A stretch of 64,000 nucleotides of DNA from Gigaspora margarita (GCA_009809945.1 WTPW01000772.1:179867-243866), one strand, 5' to 3'; counted from the first letter of the stretch, positions 1 through 11,500 are shown. The notes: generated by a model from the sequence alone, not told the origin. Program-made: numbers and translations.

Positions 1-55
1 NNNNNNNNNNNNNNNNNNNNNNNNNNNNNNNNNNNNNNNNNNNNNNNNNNNNNNN
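1..55. other. assembly gap (run of N)
   Basis: The first 55 positions are all N, so the left edge of the window is a scaffold gap. Nothing can be said about continuity to the left. Confidence 0.99.
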
Positions 56-82
56 AACCACTTGACTAAATTCGATGAATTT

Positions 83-124
83 TTTTTATTTGAATTCTAT
101 GAAGCCATAGAATTCAAATAAAAA
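83..124. repeat. short perfect hairpin
   Basis: Two 19-bp arms ending in GAATTCTATG and CATAGAATTC enclose a 4-base loop. It may be the remnant of a foldback element. No coding content is visible from here to 261. Confidence 0.7.
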
Positions 125-261
125 TGTTTTACCAAATTTGGTCTTATGGTTGCCAAGATATCTTCGCTCAAAGTTTTGAAAATTCTTATTTTTACTGGGG
201 ATTTTCATGTCGATCAGTATCAAAAAAGTAAGTGCAGGAGTATCAAAAACGTAAGATTTGC

Positions 262-720
262 GCCCGAATTAGGGTGTCCAGGATTATGCGATGCGATATT
301 ATGCGCATAATTTGCTATTTTTCGCATCGCATATGCTTCGCATAAACAAGCAAAAAAAAGCATAAATCACGTGAATAAAAGTTGATTGGTTGTTGGGAAT
401 ATGTTAACTTCATCCGGCAAGCTTTAAATTTGTAATTTAGGTGACAGAGTGATGATAGAATGTAGGTCCCGAAAAGTTCCGATGTGGAAAATGAATGAAC
501 TTAAATTACGAGCATAGTTGGAGCAAAATTTTTGGTGAACGTCCGAAAAAATCCGAAAAACAGAACTAAAAGAATTAATTACATATAATAAAAATCGCAT
601 AATCGACCTAATTGATCGCATAATTTTAAATTTATTTCGCATCCATCGCATAATCAACCTCAGTTCGGCCGCATAATTTACCTCATCGCATCGCATAATC
701 CTGGACACCCTAGCCCGAAT
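262..720. mobile_element. hAT-type MITE with 8-bp target duplication GCCCGAAT
   Basis: The element runs 270-712 (443 bp). Its ends are inverted: TAGGGTGTCCAGGATTATGC on the left and the matching GCATAATCCTGGACACCCTA on the right. It is flanked by identical 8-mers GCCCGAAT at 262-269 and 713-720. A TAGGG terminus with an 8-bp target duplication is the hallmark of the hAT superfamily. The interior is full of GCATAA/TTATGC words, which can pair with each other, and has no plausible coding sequence, so it is non-autonomous. Small open frames inside it come from this repeat composition. Confidence 0.92.
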
Positions 721-757
721 ATCCCGCAAATCACGTGATTGATCACGTGCGGAATTC

Positions 758-1158
758 AGCGTGATCAGGGACACGGAAAAATATCGATTTGATTTGGCAA
801 AAATATCTATCGATATAGTCAAAATATCGATTTATATCGATATGCCCATGATTGACCAATAAGGATTTAAGATTTGGTGTAACATTAAATAACGTGATCA
901 GTATCTAAATTCATGTTTTTCGGGAAGTTAACGGAAAATTTTGTTTGTTGATTGTCTACATTTCCGAAACCTGCCGACAGTTTAGGTTGGCCAAATTCAT
1001 ATTGCCGGCCCAAATTATACTTTTAATTTTGCCCGAAGTAGTGTAGTTACACTGCATAAAAAATTGCAAAAATATCGATTTCCCTATGATTTGGCCTAAA
1101 AATATCGATTTATATTGATCTATATAAATCAATATTTTTCCGTGTCCCTGAGCGTGAT
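758..1158. mobile_element. hAT-type MITE with 8-bp target duplication AGCGTGAT
   Basis: The element runs 766-1150 (385 bp) with inverted ends CAGGGACACGGAAAAATATC and its complement ending CCGTGTCCCTG. Perfect 8-mers AGCGTGAT flank it at 758-765 and 1151-1158. The interior carries several AAATATCGATTT blocks and no coding sequence. It sits only about 50 bp from another hAT-type element with different ends, so the two belong to separate families. Confidence 0.92.
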
Positions 1159-1164
1159 GCCCAT

Positions 1165-1435
1165 CACTAATCTTCAGTATAGTAACTCATGATAGAAACT
1201 ATAATAATTCCAACGTGAACAACGTAATCAACCCTAACCATAAATTGAGATTATTAGAACAGCGAGCAAGTTTTGTATGAGAATTTTTGCAGTAATTCAT
1301 GATAGAAATCAAAATAATTTCGATGCCGTAAAACTTATTATGTGTCGAGTAGGTTTGTAACAGAATTTTTTTATAGAAACTATGATAAAATCATGATAAG
1401 TCAACACAATTAACTTGTTACCGAAATGGCATGCA
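1165..1435. repeat. satellite B, short block (unit ~100 bp)
   Basis: Two to three degenerate units contain the recurring words TAACTCATGATAGAAA, TAATAATTCCAA and TTTGTAACAGAATTTTT. The same words make up the large block at 13.6-16.6 kb and the block at 55.8-56.5 kb. No coding potential. Confidence 0.7.
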
Positions 1436-1569
1436 AGCCTTGTATATTATATATTCGATAAAACTTTGCTAAAAACAATTAAGTACAGTACCTCCACCAA
1501 TGGATCCAATAAAAGAATTTGATTGGTTTGTCTGATTAAATGACAAATCAGATTCCTTGTCGAATTTAT

Positions 1570-1655
1570 TAAGTGATTTCTATAAATAAGAGGGGGGAGG
1601 ATAAAAGGGGGGTAACGTAAACCAGCGAATTAAATTGGTCTGGCCTTATATGTAA
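1570..1655. mobile_element. truncated foldback element end
   Basis: The end AAATTGGTCTGGCCTTA and the neighbouring G-rich tract match the right part of the complete foldback element at about 26986-27251. The matching left arm is not evident. The remaining sequence to about 2180 is AT-rich with A and T runs, and I see no gene or clear element in it. Confidence 0.45.
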
Positions 1656-2180
1656 TTTCGCCTAATTTTTATACCCATTATCGAAATTCTATTAAAGATT
1701 TTTACTCAAATTTAATCAATATTTAGAATCTTTTTGAATTCTAATAGCTTGTATAATTCGAAAATTGCTTCAAAAATAAACATGAGATATTGTAAAAATT
1801 TAGGTAAATAAATCTAACAAAAATTATTTTTGCGTTTGAAACGCACAATAATTCGTATAGCTTAATGTAATCAAATTCTTAGTTTCATTTCAAAAAAAGG
1901 TGTTTTTTCATAGTAAAAAAAAAGAAAAAAAAAGAAATAAAAAGCGCGAAAACAAATTTGAAAATCTAGATAGAAAGTTAAGAAATTCAAAGCGAATCAT
2001 TTTTATTTCATCATTTTTAGGGTCTCTCGTATCCAAATTAACAGGTCGAGGCACAATTTGTAATTAGTAGAAAAATAGGTTAATCGGTCAAGCAAGTTCA
2101 TTATTATTATCACGATAAAAAAAAAAAAAAACTGATCAGAGACAATCTTTTTTTTTTACAGCAGAATTGTGCTGATTGGC

Positions 2181-2512
2181 TAAGTCTATTTATTCCCTGC
2201 AACGGCGGGAATAAGAGGGTTTCTAGGGGCCGAAGGGCCAACAACAAGACGGGTAATTTCCCGTAGTGGTAGAATAAGAGGTATTAATCTTCATTTTTAC
2301 AGTATATGATTCATGACGGAGATTTATAACTTATAATAACCACTTTATAAAAAAAAAAGCCGAGTTTCTAACAATGCAAATTATTTCACCGGCAATACTT
2401 GTTATTCCCCGAAAGTCCGAAGAAATAACAAGCGTTGCCGGGGGAATAACTTGCATTGCTAGAAACTTGGCTTTTTACTGATTAAAGTGGGTTTTTAAGT
2501 TGTAAAACTCCG
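2181..2512 (+). mobile_element. double-hairpin MITE, copy A
   Basis: Two inverted structures lie in tandem: a G/C-rich hairpin around GGCCGAAGGGCC (about 2228-2239), and a long one whose arms contain TTTCTAACAATGCAA and the complementary TTGCATTGCTAGAAA. A related copy lies in opposite orientation at about 30330-30595, sharing both hairpins and the AAAGTRG...TCATG spacer. No coding sequence. Exact ends are uncertain because I found no target duplication. Confidence 0.6.
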
Positions 2513-2515
2513 TCA

Positions 2516-4080
2516 TGCGATCATACTGAAACGTAGAATAAATCAACTCATAATATCTGCAAGGGTTACATCAACAGTCGTAGTACTTGTGCATGAATTC
2601 TCTATCACTAACCAATTTTTAATTAGTGGAAATTAGTTTTTCCCCGTTTTACAGCGTCCTGCTTTGGCCTATTAATAATTTATGATATTTGTTACATAGA
2701 TGAGCGTACAACTAGGCACACGTGCACTTATTGGTGCCTAATATAAGTAGTCCGCCCGAAGTTCTACACTAGCTGCCATACCTGCAACCCAACTACGGGA
2801 ATTGCCTATTTAAACCCTCTTGTCCATGCTTCTCCTATCAATTTTTACCTGGTTTTCCCAATTATATTTTGGTATTACAGGGTTATTTTTAAATTAGTGG
2901 TAATTGGTTTAACCGGTCATGTGAGTCCATCTTGTGAAGAAGAAAATGATCGAACATATGGGCTTGGTGCTGCAAAAAGGGGGTAAATTGACAAATTTTC
3001 AAAAAAATTTTTATTTTACAAATCAATTTAAAATAAGTTCTGGAACATTTTTTACTTAAAACACAAAAACAGTTATATTAATAAAATTTTGTAGTATAGC
3101 TCTTTAAAGTTCGTATTTTCTTATAATTTATTATATATTTAAAATGTAAAAATTGATTTTCTGAAGATCTTTTGTTTTGTCGATTTAAGCCCATATATAT
3201 ATAATAGAATTGTATTGATCGGCTAAAATTTAATATTCGCATTTTGATATTATGAATCTTCAATAAAATTGTCATAAGGATAATCATAATACTTTGCGTA
3301 CAGTCTCAGTCACTGACTAATTACATTGAGGGAGATGCTTGAAAACACCTTTAGAATCATTAGTAAAACTTTCTTATGATTGCATATTATTTTCAATTAA
3401 ATTTTAAATTATTTATACAGTTGAAATTATTTTTTTAAAAAACAATGTATAAAGTTTTAGGACTTTATTGTTAAAAAGTATCTTTTTAAAAAATGTTGTC
3501 AACGTTCATTCTATCAATATCCAAAAATTTACATGGTTACACGAAAATATAATAAAAGCTTATCCCATTGAGAATAAATAGAAAATATTAAAAGTCAAGG
3601 TTCGGCAAAGAACCAAAACTTATGAGCCCTTAAAGACGGCATAGGTGTATCAGTCATTATGTAATATGCAGTGATATCATATTAATTTGCGCAATTTATT
3701 TTTTATTATGTTTTTTTAAACTTTCGGAACCTATGTATGTAGCAAACAAATTTGCTTGTATGACAATATCCAAAACTTTTATTTTTAGGCAACTTAGAAA
3801 ACTTGACAGTGTTGCTACCATTTAGAGGTGCAGGAGTTAAAGTTATCAGTTACTGATAATAAATTACGTGCGTGCGTACGTTGTACAAGTGGTGACTAAA
3901 ATGGAAATAAACTATAACATAAAAAAACTATCTATAAGGTGGGAACTTAATTCGATTGGATGTATGAAATCCCGTCTCTAATTAGATAAATTAGATCATG
4001 CGACCTTTCACAAATCTTTTATCGTTTCTTAAAAAAAACAAATATATATATATATATACATACATATCCATCAATGGGAA
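2516..4080. other. gene-free AT-rich stretch
   Basis: I see no supportable gene here. Open frames are below 70 codons and composed of AT-rich low-complexity codons. A (TA)n tract lies near 4043-4060. Confidence 0.6.
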
Positions 4081-4084
4081 TTAT

Positions 4085-4300
4085 ATTTTGGTGTAACGTG
4101 CACCATAGTGTACCCCTTATAGTAATGATGATAGGTTAGGGTAGGGTTGGGTATAAATAATGATTAGAGTTAGGGTTAGTGTTAGGGTTAAGGGTTGGGT
4201 TAGAGTTAGAATCTAAAGTAACTTCACGAGAGGAGTATTTTTCATTAAAATGCGGCAGTCAAAATTTCGAGGAACATAAAAGGGGTGTACCATTTTTTAA
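4085..4300 (+). mobile_element. MITE-like repeat carrying TTAGGG-type tracts
   Basis: About 215 bp begins with a GTGTACCCC-containing segment and ends with AACATAAAAGGGGTGTACC. Internal degenerate telomere-like words (TTAGGG, TAGGGTTGGG, TTAGGGTTAAGGG) lie at 4135-4208. A related copy in reverse orientation lies at about 53315-53530, where the tract reads CTAACCCTAACCCTAA. The two-copy structure argues that these tracts moved with an element rather than marking a chromosome end. Confidence 0.6.
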
Positions 4301-6170
4301 AATCCTATATATTTATATGTTTGCAAAATGAACCGAAATTATTATTTGTGCGATTCCAATTAAGGATGGTAAAAACTTTTTATTACATAAATAAAAAACA
4401 GGTGATGAATATGATATAATTAAAATTGAGATTAACTATTCGGATTTTACTCATCACATGTTTTAAAATGGTGAAAAAATGGGTTAAACTGTTTTTTTTA
4501 CAATTCCTACTTCCAATGCTCTTTTTTCTATTAAAAATATTAACGAAAAAAAAAGAAAGTTTTTTTGTCAATTTATGCACTACCAAAGTTCTTTTTTAGT
4601 AAAAAAATAAAAAAAAAAACAAATCAAAAGACATTTATTAAACTAAGTACTTAGACACAATCAAGAAATTTTTTATAAAGTTTTTGTTTGGTGTTTGATT
4701 TCAAGAATAAAATTTGTTGAGACCTAAGTTTACATTTAAGATATACTGAATCATTTATTCTTGTCGTAATTTTTGCTTTGAGAAATAATTGAAAGTACTT
4801 AAAATGTTTCAAGACATTTTTGTTGATACTGATACTATCAATATTCATAAAATTGGTAATTGTTACGCAAGGTTATCTATTAAAGTTTAAAAAAAAAAAT
4901 GCTAAATTCAAAGGAACAAAATGTTGGTATTAAAAAAATTTTTAATAACAATATTTGAAAAATATTACGTGAAATTTTTGCCACTCTGATCAGTAATGTA
5001 ATTGGTTTCGTTCAATGGAAATGTACTTGGGGATTAGTAAATACCTATAAGGTCGTAGAGAAATTTGGTTGCTCTTTGTCAGGATAAGTAATTGTTTGTA
5101 GTGCTAGCTAGCTTCTTCTAATTATTGCTCTTTTTTTGGCAGTATTATTCTATTTTTTAATGCGGAAGGGTTAAAATTTTGTATCTCAACTGTAAACTTG
5201 GTTAGCTACCCCCAGTGGGACATGAAAGATCGTCACAGGCTCAATGATCAGATCTCTTCTAATAATTGATTTTCTATAGAATCGACTCTCTATGAAACCG
5301 TCTTCTGTGCACTGACAAAAAAGATTCCTTGCAAAATTTAAGATATAAAATAAGCCTTATTTCAGACAGAATCCTAACCTTAACGTAAGGTTTTATTACT
5401 TTAAAAATTCGATTGTTTAATTTTCCTACTGGGTAGCTATCAGGACAAATGAGATCGAACAAGTTTTTACCTTGGATTTAATCGTCATTGAAAAATTGTA
5501 CATAAAAGGAAATAATTGAAGGTAATACTAAATTAGAACAAAAGTTATCGTTATCTATTTTACAAATTAAGCAAGAGACGGAACTCAATGTCACAAATTC
5601 TTAATTTGTGATAGTGCGTATTATCGTATCATAATTACGTATATTAGATGACAGATAACAGATAATAAGTCTGCACCCTGATTATTACAAATAATTTGAT
5701 TGGTTGTTTTTACCCTAATTCGTGAATGCTGATAAACTTTTTATCTTATCTTTAATTATTAATGCATTATCTGTAAATAATTTATGCTAACTAACAGGTG
5801 TGATCCACCAAAGATACATGCACAATGTTAAGAAGTATATGTTAAATTTAAATCATAGAAAGGATCACAAAAAATGTACATGTATTTTATTACTTACATT
5901 TACAAAACTTTGAAGTAAAAAATAATTTCTTTTTTTTTTTTTATCCACGAACTTTTAACCTATAAATGGACGTCAGAATAATTGTTACAGTATCAAGCGT
6001 AGTTATAAGTTTTACGGGAAGTTGTTTTATTTTATATAGCAACTTAATAAAACTTACATGTTTAAGAGGTGCATGGTAAGTTTGTATCGAATGAAAAGTT
6101 GGTTATTATACGATTATATTTTACGTAATTCTTTATTTTACATAATTTTTACAGCTTAATATCAAGTATC
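4301..6170. other. gene-free AT-rich stretch upstream of the membrane-protein gene
   Basis: No recognisable gene. Short hairpins occur, for example the inverted words TCACAAATTCTTAATTTGTGA near 5591. The last few hundred bases before 6171 are AT-rich and would contain the promoter of the following gene, but I cannot point to a definite core element. Confidence 0.5.
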
Positions 6171-7280
6171 ATGACTTTCACATTATGTACAATGAACTTG
6201 GCACGAGTATTATTTTCCACCCTACCTAGCACATATTTTTGGGGTTTTTATGAAATATCATCAGCTATTTACTCGACGGTAATATGGACATCACTTTTGA
6301 TTACGGGTCGTAAATTTTATCATGATTCAAATTGGAGTTATATTTTAAGCATTTTAACCGTACTTTCAATAATTATATTGAATATTATACATTTGACAAC
6401 TACTATTTTTACTTTATTATCGAATCAAGATCATCCCAATGTAAATTTCTTTATACTCAAAGCCATTTTTTGGTTGATTAGTGGTGTGTGCTCTTTTCTT
6501 TATACTTTTACACCAGTACTGAATACACTTTCTGATGGTTTAAAAGTAAAATTTAATGATTTAAATGTTAATATTAACAATGAGACAAAATTTAAAGTTG
6601 ACATTGATCCGAATCCAAACGTTAATGTTGACGATGATCTAAACGTTAATATTAATAATGATACAAACATTAATATTGATAATAATGATAATAATGATAC
6701 AAACGTTAATGTTGATAATGATACAAACGTTAATGTTGATAATGATACAAACGTTGATGTTGATAATGATATTAACCTTAATGTTGATAATGATATTAAC
6801 ATTGATGTTGATAATGATATTAACATTAGTGTTATTGATAATGATAATGTAGATAATGAAAACAAGAGTAACAATAACAAAAACGATGAAAAGAGAATTT
6901 ATATTAAGAACAATATTGAGACCATCAATGAGAGCATTAGCAATAATAATTCTAGTTTAAATGATAATTCAATGGACGATTTGATCGAGATTTCAAATTC
7001 AGAGATAGCTTATCCTATAACTTTAACAAATGCATCTGTATGTACTTGGTATATGATAACAATAGGTTCTTTAATGCTTTGTTATTTCTTTTTTTATATC
7101 ATAGTGTTTTCTCAAAATTCTTCTTTACCTTTTGATCCAATTAGTAATTCTATCGATTTTATTTTAAGGGCTTTTCTTGTATTGATTTACGGTGTTCCTC
7201 CATCAGAATTAATTTTAGAATTTTTATCAAAAAATATTTTAAAATCAAGATATATTTCTATTTCTATTAGAACTAAATAG
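6171..7280 (+). CDS. multi-pass membrane protein with internal Asn/Asp/Val repeat (function unknown)
   Basis: This is a single uninterrupted 369-codon frame. I do not recognise a named family. The first ~120 residues hold about four hydrophobic segments: around 12-25, 34-45, 58-84 and 92-112. Residues ~124-235 are a hydrophilic loop dominated by a tandem repeat of the type NDTNVNVD, followed by an Asn/Lys-rich stretch. Residues ~284-312 and 325-350 are again hydrophobic. The layout is membrane domain, long low-complexity loop, membrane hairpin. The ATG at 6171 is the first of the frame, and a second Met lies eight codons in. The repeat is made of near-identical 24-bp DNA units, so its copy number probably varies between strains. 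The long frame with hydrophobic blocks on both sides of the repeat supports a real gene. The role is unknown; an expressed, intronless gene is inferred. Confidence 0.8.
   Translation: MTFTLCTMNLARVLFSTLPSTYFWGFYEISSAIYSTVIWTSLLITGRKFYHDSNWSYILSILTVLSIIILNIIHLTTTIFTLLSNQDHPNVNFFILKAIFWLISGVCSFLYTFTPVLNTLSDGLKVKFNDLNVNINNETKFKVDIDPNPNVNVDDDLNVNINNDTNINIDNNDNNDTNVNVDNDTNVNVDNDTNVDVDNDINLNVDNDINIDVDNDINISVIDNDNVDNENKSNNNKNDEKRIYIKNNIETINESISNNNSSLNDNSMDDLIEISNSEIAYPITLTNASVCTWYMITIGSLMLCYFFFYIIVFSQNSSLPFDPISNSIDFILRAFLVLIYGVPPSELILEFLSKNILKSRYISISIRTK
6649..6842 (+). repeat. 24-bp coding minisatellite
   Basis: The unit AATGATACAAACGTTAATGTTGAT recurs in tandem with A/C and ACA/ATT variants inside the membrane-protein gene. 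The period is a multiple of three, so gain or loss of units keeps the frame. The other frames are also open across the repeat, which produces spurious overlapping open frames on both strands. Confidence 0.9.
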
Positions 7281-7686
7281 AATTCATGGACAATAATGAA
7301 AAATAACATAGCGAAAAAATATTTATGTAAATTAAAAATTAATATTTTAATGAAATTTAATTTCTAGCTAAATAATAAAGATTGATAAGTTTAGTTATGG
7401 TTGATTATATTTAAGCGTTCAACAAATTCAAAAAAAAAAAAGTTGTTCTAAAAATTTAATTTGCTTTTTTTTACATGCAAATAGTTTATAATTGTATTTG
7501 TTTAACTGTTATAGAATAAAATGTTTTTTTTTTGAACCGTTAAAGTATAATAATGTTATTTTTTTACACCCGTTAAAGTATAAAATATCACAATTCTTGA
7601 TTCAAATTTTGTCCATCATTTGCAAGATTTCACTATAATCCGAAAAACTTCTTTATTCTGCACCGAATGAAATTGGAAGCCATATA
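7281..7686. other. 3' flank, no gene
   Basis: AT-rich sequence downstream of the membrane-protein gene with A and T runs. It includes AATAATAAAG near 7374, which could serve as a polyadenylation signal. Nothing else is visible. Confidence 0.4.
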
Positions 7687-7851
7687 CAGTAATACCTCTA
7701 TAAGTGCACATTCCTGGGACCAAGATTTAACAACGTGAATTTAGAAAAAAAAATAAAAATAGAGGGCATGTATATATTTTGGGACAGCATTTGAGCGTGC
7801 ATTTAGAGAGGGTATGCACTTATGAAGGGTGCACTTATGGAGGTTTTACTG
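7687..7851. mobile_element. pogo/Tigger-like MITE
   Basis: A 165-bp element with inverted ends CAGTAATACCTCTATAAGTGCAC and GTGCACTTATGGAGGTTTTACTG, preceded by TA. These ends, with CTCT(A/C)TAARTGCA and an internal GGGACC, resemble pogo-type Tc1/mariner-superfamily termini. The interior is only about 120 bp, so it is non-autonomous. A related element lies at 25166-25353. Confidence 0.75.
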
Positions 7852-8003
7852 AATTATTATTTTATATATCATAGTAATTTATTATACTTCACTAAACAGA
7901 ATATTATAATGATTTTGTTATATATGTTAAAATGTCTTCATAACTAATTTAATATGCTCGAAAATTATATTTTGCCATAATCTAAGCAAATCGTAATAAA
8001 CTA

Positions 8004-8140
8004 TATATAGTTATTGGATGTTTCGAATCCAATAACAGGAGTTATTTGTAAAAATACTCCATTATCTGGCTGTAAAATTTAATGTGTCCTTTCAGGATCC
8101 AGAAATAACATTAAATTTAGAGCCAGTTATTTTCTGCGTA
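8004..8140. repeat. two consecutive hairpins
   Basis: A small hairpin, TTATTGGATGTTTCGAATCCAATAA, is followed by a longer one. The arms of the longer one include TCTGGCTGTAAAATTTAATGT and its degenerate complement ACATTAAATTTAGAGCCAG. No coding content. Confidence 0.6.
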
Positions 8141-8474
8141 GCATACAATGGTGGTTTTTGTAGTATTACGTAAGCTGCCAAATGACGTATTTGGCGGATG
8201 ACGTAATCACTCGACAGCATCATCATAGTAAACTGACGGATAATTACATATTTTTCACGAGGCTTGTGTAGCTGTCTGTCCCTATGAATTACCCTACAAA
8301 ATTATATATAGGGATAATTAATTATGAAACACTAAAATTTAATCCAATCATTTTGTGATATAATATGCTATTCGGCAAACTCATATGATCATGAAATTAT
8401 TTCTTGTTATTTTTTTATGTATTACTATGTAAACATGCTTATTCAAATTAAATATCGGCCGATAACTCTCTACA

Positions 8475-8561
8475 ATGGCGAATACGGTTATTTGACAAAT
8501 GATTGACTACACGTGCCACTACGCGGCACGTGTTCATTTGCCAAATTACCGTTATTCGCCA
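8475..8561. repeat. strong hairpin
   Basis: Arms of about 40 bp run from TGGCGAATACGGTTATTTG into CACGTGCC and back out through GGCACGTG to CCGTTATTCGCCA, around a 5-base centre. Likely a foldback MITE. Confidence 0.75.
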
Positions 8562-8659
8562 ATTTTGGCCTAATGTATATACATCTCCGGTAAACAGGAG
8601 ATTGCATGGTTTCCGGTAAAATTGAATTGTATTATTGGTTCAATTACTTTCCTTAGTAT

Positions 8660-8945
8660 AATACGCTTATGCAACAATTTATGAAACGCATAATAATTAT
8701 AAATCATTATATTTAAAAATCGCTCGATTGTTATGTGATTACTAATGAGTTCGGATTTCTTAAAACAACTCCGATATGATAATTTCATATCGCGATATCG
8801 GAGTAATTTTTGGAAATCAGAAATCACTAGTAATCACATAACAATCGAACGTTTTGATCTGCAAATTGTTCAATTGCTTATGAAAACCGACATAAAGCCG
8901 CATAATATTTATAAATCATTTATAAATCATTACGTATATTACATA
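8660..8945. mobile_element. foldback element centred near 8785
   Basis: A long palindrome: the left part reads CGATTGTTATGTGATTACTA then TTCGGATTTCTT and CTCCGATATGA. The right part returns CGATATCGGAGTAA, AAATCAGAAATC, ACTAGTAATCACATAACAATCG. Weaker outer homology continues to AATTATAAATCAT on both sides. Open frames on both strands here are mirror images of each other and are not genes. Confidence 0.75.
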
Positions 8946-9304
8946 TATCACTTATTAAATGCATATTTTCGGAGGAATATGGCATTTAAAATTTCTAAAT
9001 AAATATTATTCTATTTTAATTTAGAAGAATTTTTTTGTTTTTTTGTAAATTTTAAAAAGCTTTATTAATTTTAAAATAATTAAAAATTTTTGGTTTACAA
9101 TAAAAAGATAATAATAACTACATAATTAATATTAATTTGGTATAAGATGCAACTATACTAATATAGATAATATTTACTTTTTTTGAGAGCTTTTTCTGCA
9201 GCAAATTTAGTAAAATTTTAAAATTTTGAAGTTTTATATTGACAATTTTTAATCATATCTAAACCAAATTTTTTTTAATAGTAGATTATTATAAAGGATT
9301 TTAT

Positions 9305-9470
9305 AAAATACCGCTATGGCGATGTATCGCTACCCCTGATCAGCCAATTAGAATGCAGGATCAGGTGTAACGTGAAATCAAACCGATTATATTTTTTTCA
9401 AAAATCGGCCATAACGAGAAATTTTACACCAGATCTTATAGTATGCGATCATCGCTATCGGTGGTATTTA
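9305..9470. mobile_element. short MITE with ~20-bp inverted ends
   Basis: The inverted ends AAATACCGCTATGGCGATG and CATCGCTATCGGTGGTATTT enclose about 125 bp with AATCGGCC and a GATCAGCCAATTAGAATG segment. It has no coding potential. Confidence 0.6.
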
Positions 9471-9480
9471 TTAACTTTCA

Positions 9481-10067
9481 AATTTTTTAAAATTACAAAA
9501 TTATAATTAAAAGAAGTAAAATATAGATACATTTATTATTTTTATTGTAATACAAAATATAATAAATGTTTCAATTAAAGCTATTATTATACAAAATTAT
9601 TATTATACAAATTATATAGTTTAAATAATATATACAGTATAAATAATTTATTAATATCAGTTAAAAAATTTTTATTAAAAATACATTATATGTTTAATTA
9701 ACAAATTAAAATAATAAATAAATATTTAAATTTAATCCTAATTCTAATTTTCAAGTAATTTATATCTAAAAATATATAAGTACTGTATTTTATTTTTATC
9801 TATTCAACTCCAATTCTAATTTTTCTGGGTTATTTACATCTAAAAGTAAAAAAAATACCTTGTTCTTATTCTTCTAAAATTATATCTAAGTATAAATAAA
9901 TATCCTACTCTTATCTATTTCAACTTCAATTCTAATTCTTCTAGATAAAATTATATATAAGAGTAAATAATGCTTTATTTTTATTTATTCAGCTCCAATT
10001 TCAATTTTTTTGGACCAGTTGATAAAAGAAATATTAGAATGTTGTCAACCCTCTTTAGATGCACACC
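9481..10067. other. AT-rich repeat-like stretch without a gene
   Basis: Degenerate repetition of AATTCTAATTCTTCTAG...ATATCTAA...AAATAAATA appears about four times between 9730 and 10010. Nothing codes. The end (10035-10067) looks like one arm of a pogo-like MITE that is interrupted by the following hAT element. Confidence 0.45.
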
Positions 10068-10691
10068 CTTGGGACTAGGGGTCTTAGCTGGGTCGGGTCT
10101 GACCCAACCCGGGTCAGTCGGGTCAGACCCGGGTCAGATTATATACAATGATCGCAAGTAGTCGCTACATAGTAAAGTCAAAATATTACTATGTAAATCG
10201 ATAAAATCTGCTTAAGTAAACATGTTTGGAAGAACAAAATGTATATACTCTGAAATTTTTATCCATATTGGAGAACTTTTATTATTTGACTTTTAATTTT
10301 TACGTTCATCGAATATATTTTTAAAAAGATTCTAATTTTTTTGTTGAACGTAAAAATTAAAAGTCAATTAATAAAGTTTTCTCCAATTTGGATGCAAATT
10401 TCATTGTATGTGCATTTTGATCTTCCAAACAACTTTACTTAAGCGTGCATTATCGATTTACATAGTAAAATTTAGACTTTACTATGTAGCAACTATTATT
10501 GACCTGGGTTCAACCCGGGTTGGGTTGGGTTGGGTCAGACCCGGGTTGGGTTTGACCTGAGGTGGGTCTGACCCGGGTTGGGTTTGACATGAGGCGGGTC
10601 AGACCCAGGTCAGGTTTTGACCCAAGTGGGTCTGACCCGAGTCAGGCCCAAACCCGACCCAACCCAACCCACTAAGACCCCTACTTGGGAC
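10068..10691. mobile_element. hAT-type composite element (GGGTC repeats around a hairpin), target duplication CTTGGGAC
   Basis: The element is 10076-10683 (608 bp). Its ends are TAGGGGTCTTAGCTGGGT and ACCCACTAAGACCCCTA, flanked by identical CTTGGGAC at 10068-10075 and 10684-10691. Both outer parts consist of degenerate (GGGTCAGACCC)-type words. The inner ~340 bp (about 10155-10495) is a hairpin with ~150-bp arms, starting TCGCTACATAGTAAAGTC and containing GACTTTTAATTTTTACGTTC and its complement. It inserted into a pogo-like MITE, whose GGGACC motif now straddles it. No transposase. Confidence 0.9.
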
Positions 10692-11209
10692 CACACTTTA
10701 ACAACATGTATTTAGAGAATACAGTCAAACCACTTTAAGTACATGCTCTTAGGACCACACTTTAATAATGTGCATTTAAGAATAATAATAAAAGATGCAT
10801 TTATTGAGATCTAGTTTTGCACACATTACTTTTGTTCATCTTATATAATTATTGTAGGTAACACAAATCTGTCATAGGTACAATGTTTATCAGGTGTTAT
10901 TATCAGGGCAAAAATTAGTCTTATTTTTTATTTTAATTTTGCAATTTGTAGAAATAAAAAAATTCATTGTATTTTTTAGGTAGTTGCCAAAATATCTTTG
11001 TTTAAACTTTTTATTACTGCTTTTATTTAATAGGTATTTTATTTTTTTGCAAAACTTTAAACAAAAATATTTCAACAGCTATTGAAGCAAATTTAGTAAA
11101 TTTTTTATTTTAATTTTACAGATTTTTAAAATTAAAATTAAAAAAGTTAATTAAATTTTTTCAGAGGTTGCTAAGATAATTTTATTTAAAGGATTTATAA
11201 ATTTGTAAC
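10692..11209. other. pogo-like MITE remnants, otherwise AT-rich
   Basis: 10692-10800 holds CACACTTTAACAACATGTATTTAGAGAATACAGTCAAACC, which resembles the termini and centre of pogo-like elements in this window. The remainder is AT-rich without a gene. Confidence 0.4.
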
Positions 11210-11500
11210 TGTGGTTACTGTAACTACATCCCAATTAAGCCAATCAAATTCTAAAATTAAGTGTAATATTATGCATTTCAAAAAGTCAAAACAAATGTTC
11301 ATTTTGTCAAAATTGCTTATAAATCAAAATTTCACATATGAAACTACCTTTTGGTTTTTAACAAAAAAAATTATTTGCTAAATTTTAATGAAACTATAGC
11401 CTTCTCTAACCCAAGACTCATTCTAACCCTAAACTTGTTCACACAGTTTTATTTTTATATGGTGCATGTAGCCTAGAATCAGAGTCACATGACCTAAATC
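11210..11500 (+). mobile_element. MITE-like repeat (family also at 54.7 kb)
   Basis: The word order GTAACTACAT, CCAATCAAATT, AAAGTCAAAACAAATG, CATATGAAACTACCTTTTGG, AACAAAAAAAATT and TAACCC...TAACCCTAAAC is repeated with divergence at about 54720-55060. Two diverged dispersed copies support a repeat family. Ends are not resolved. Confidence 0.5.

Noticed and set aside
8570-9002. Two opposite-strand 85-codon genes
   Set aside because: They are the two arms of one palindrome and nearly the same peptide twice.
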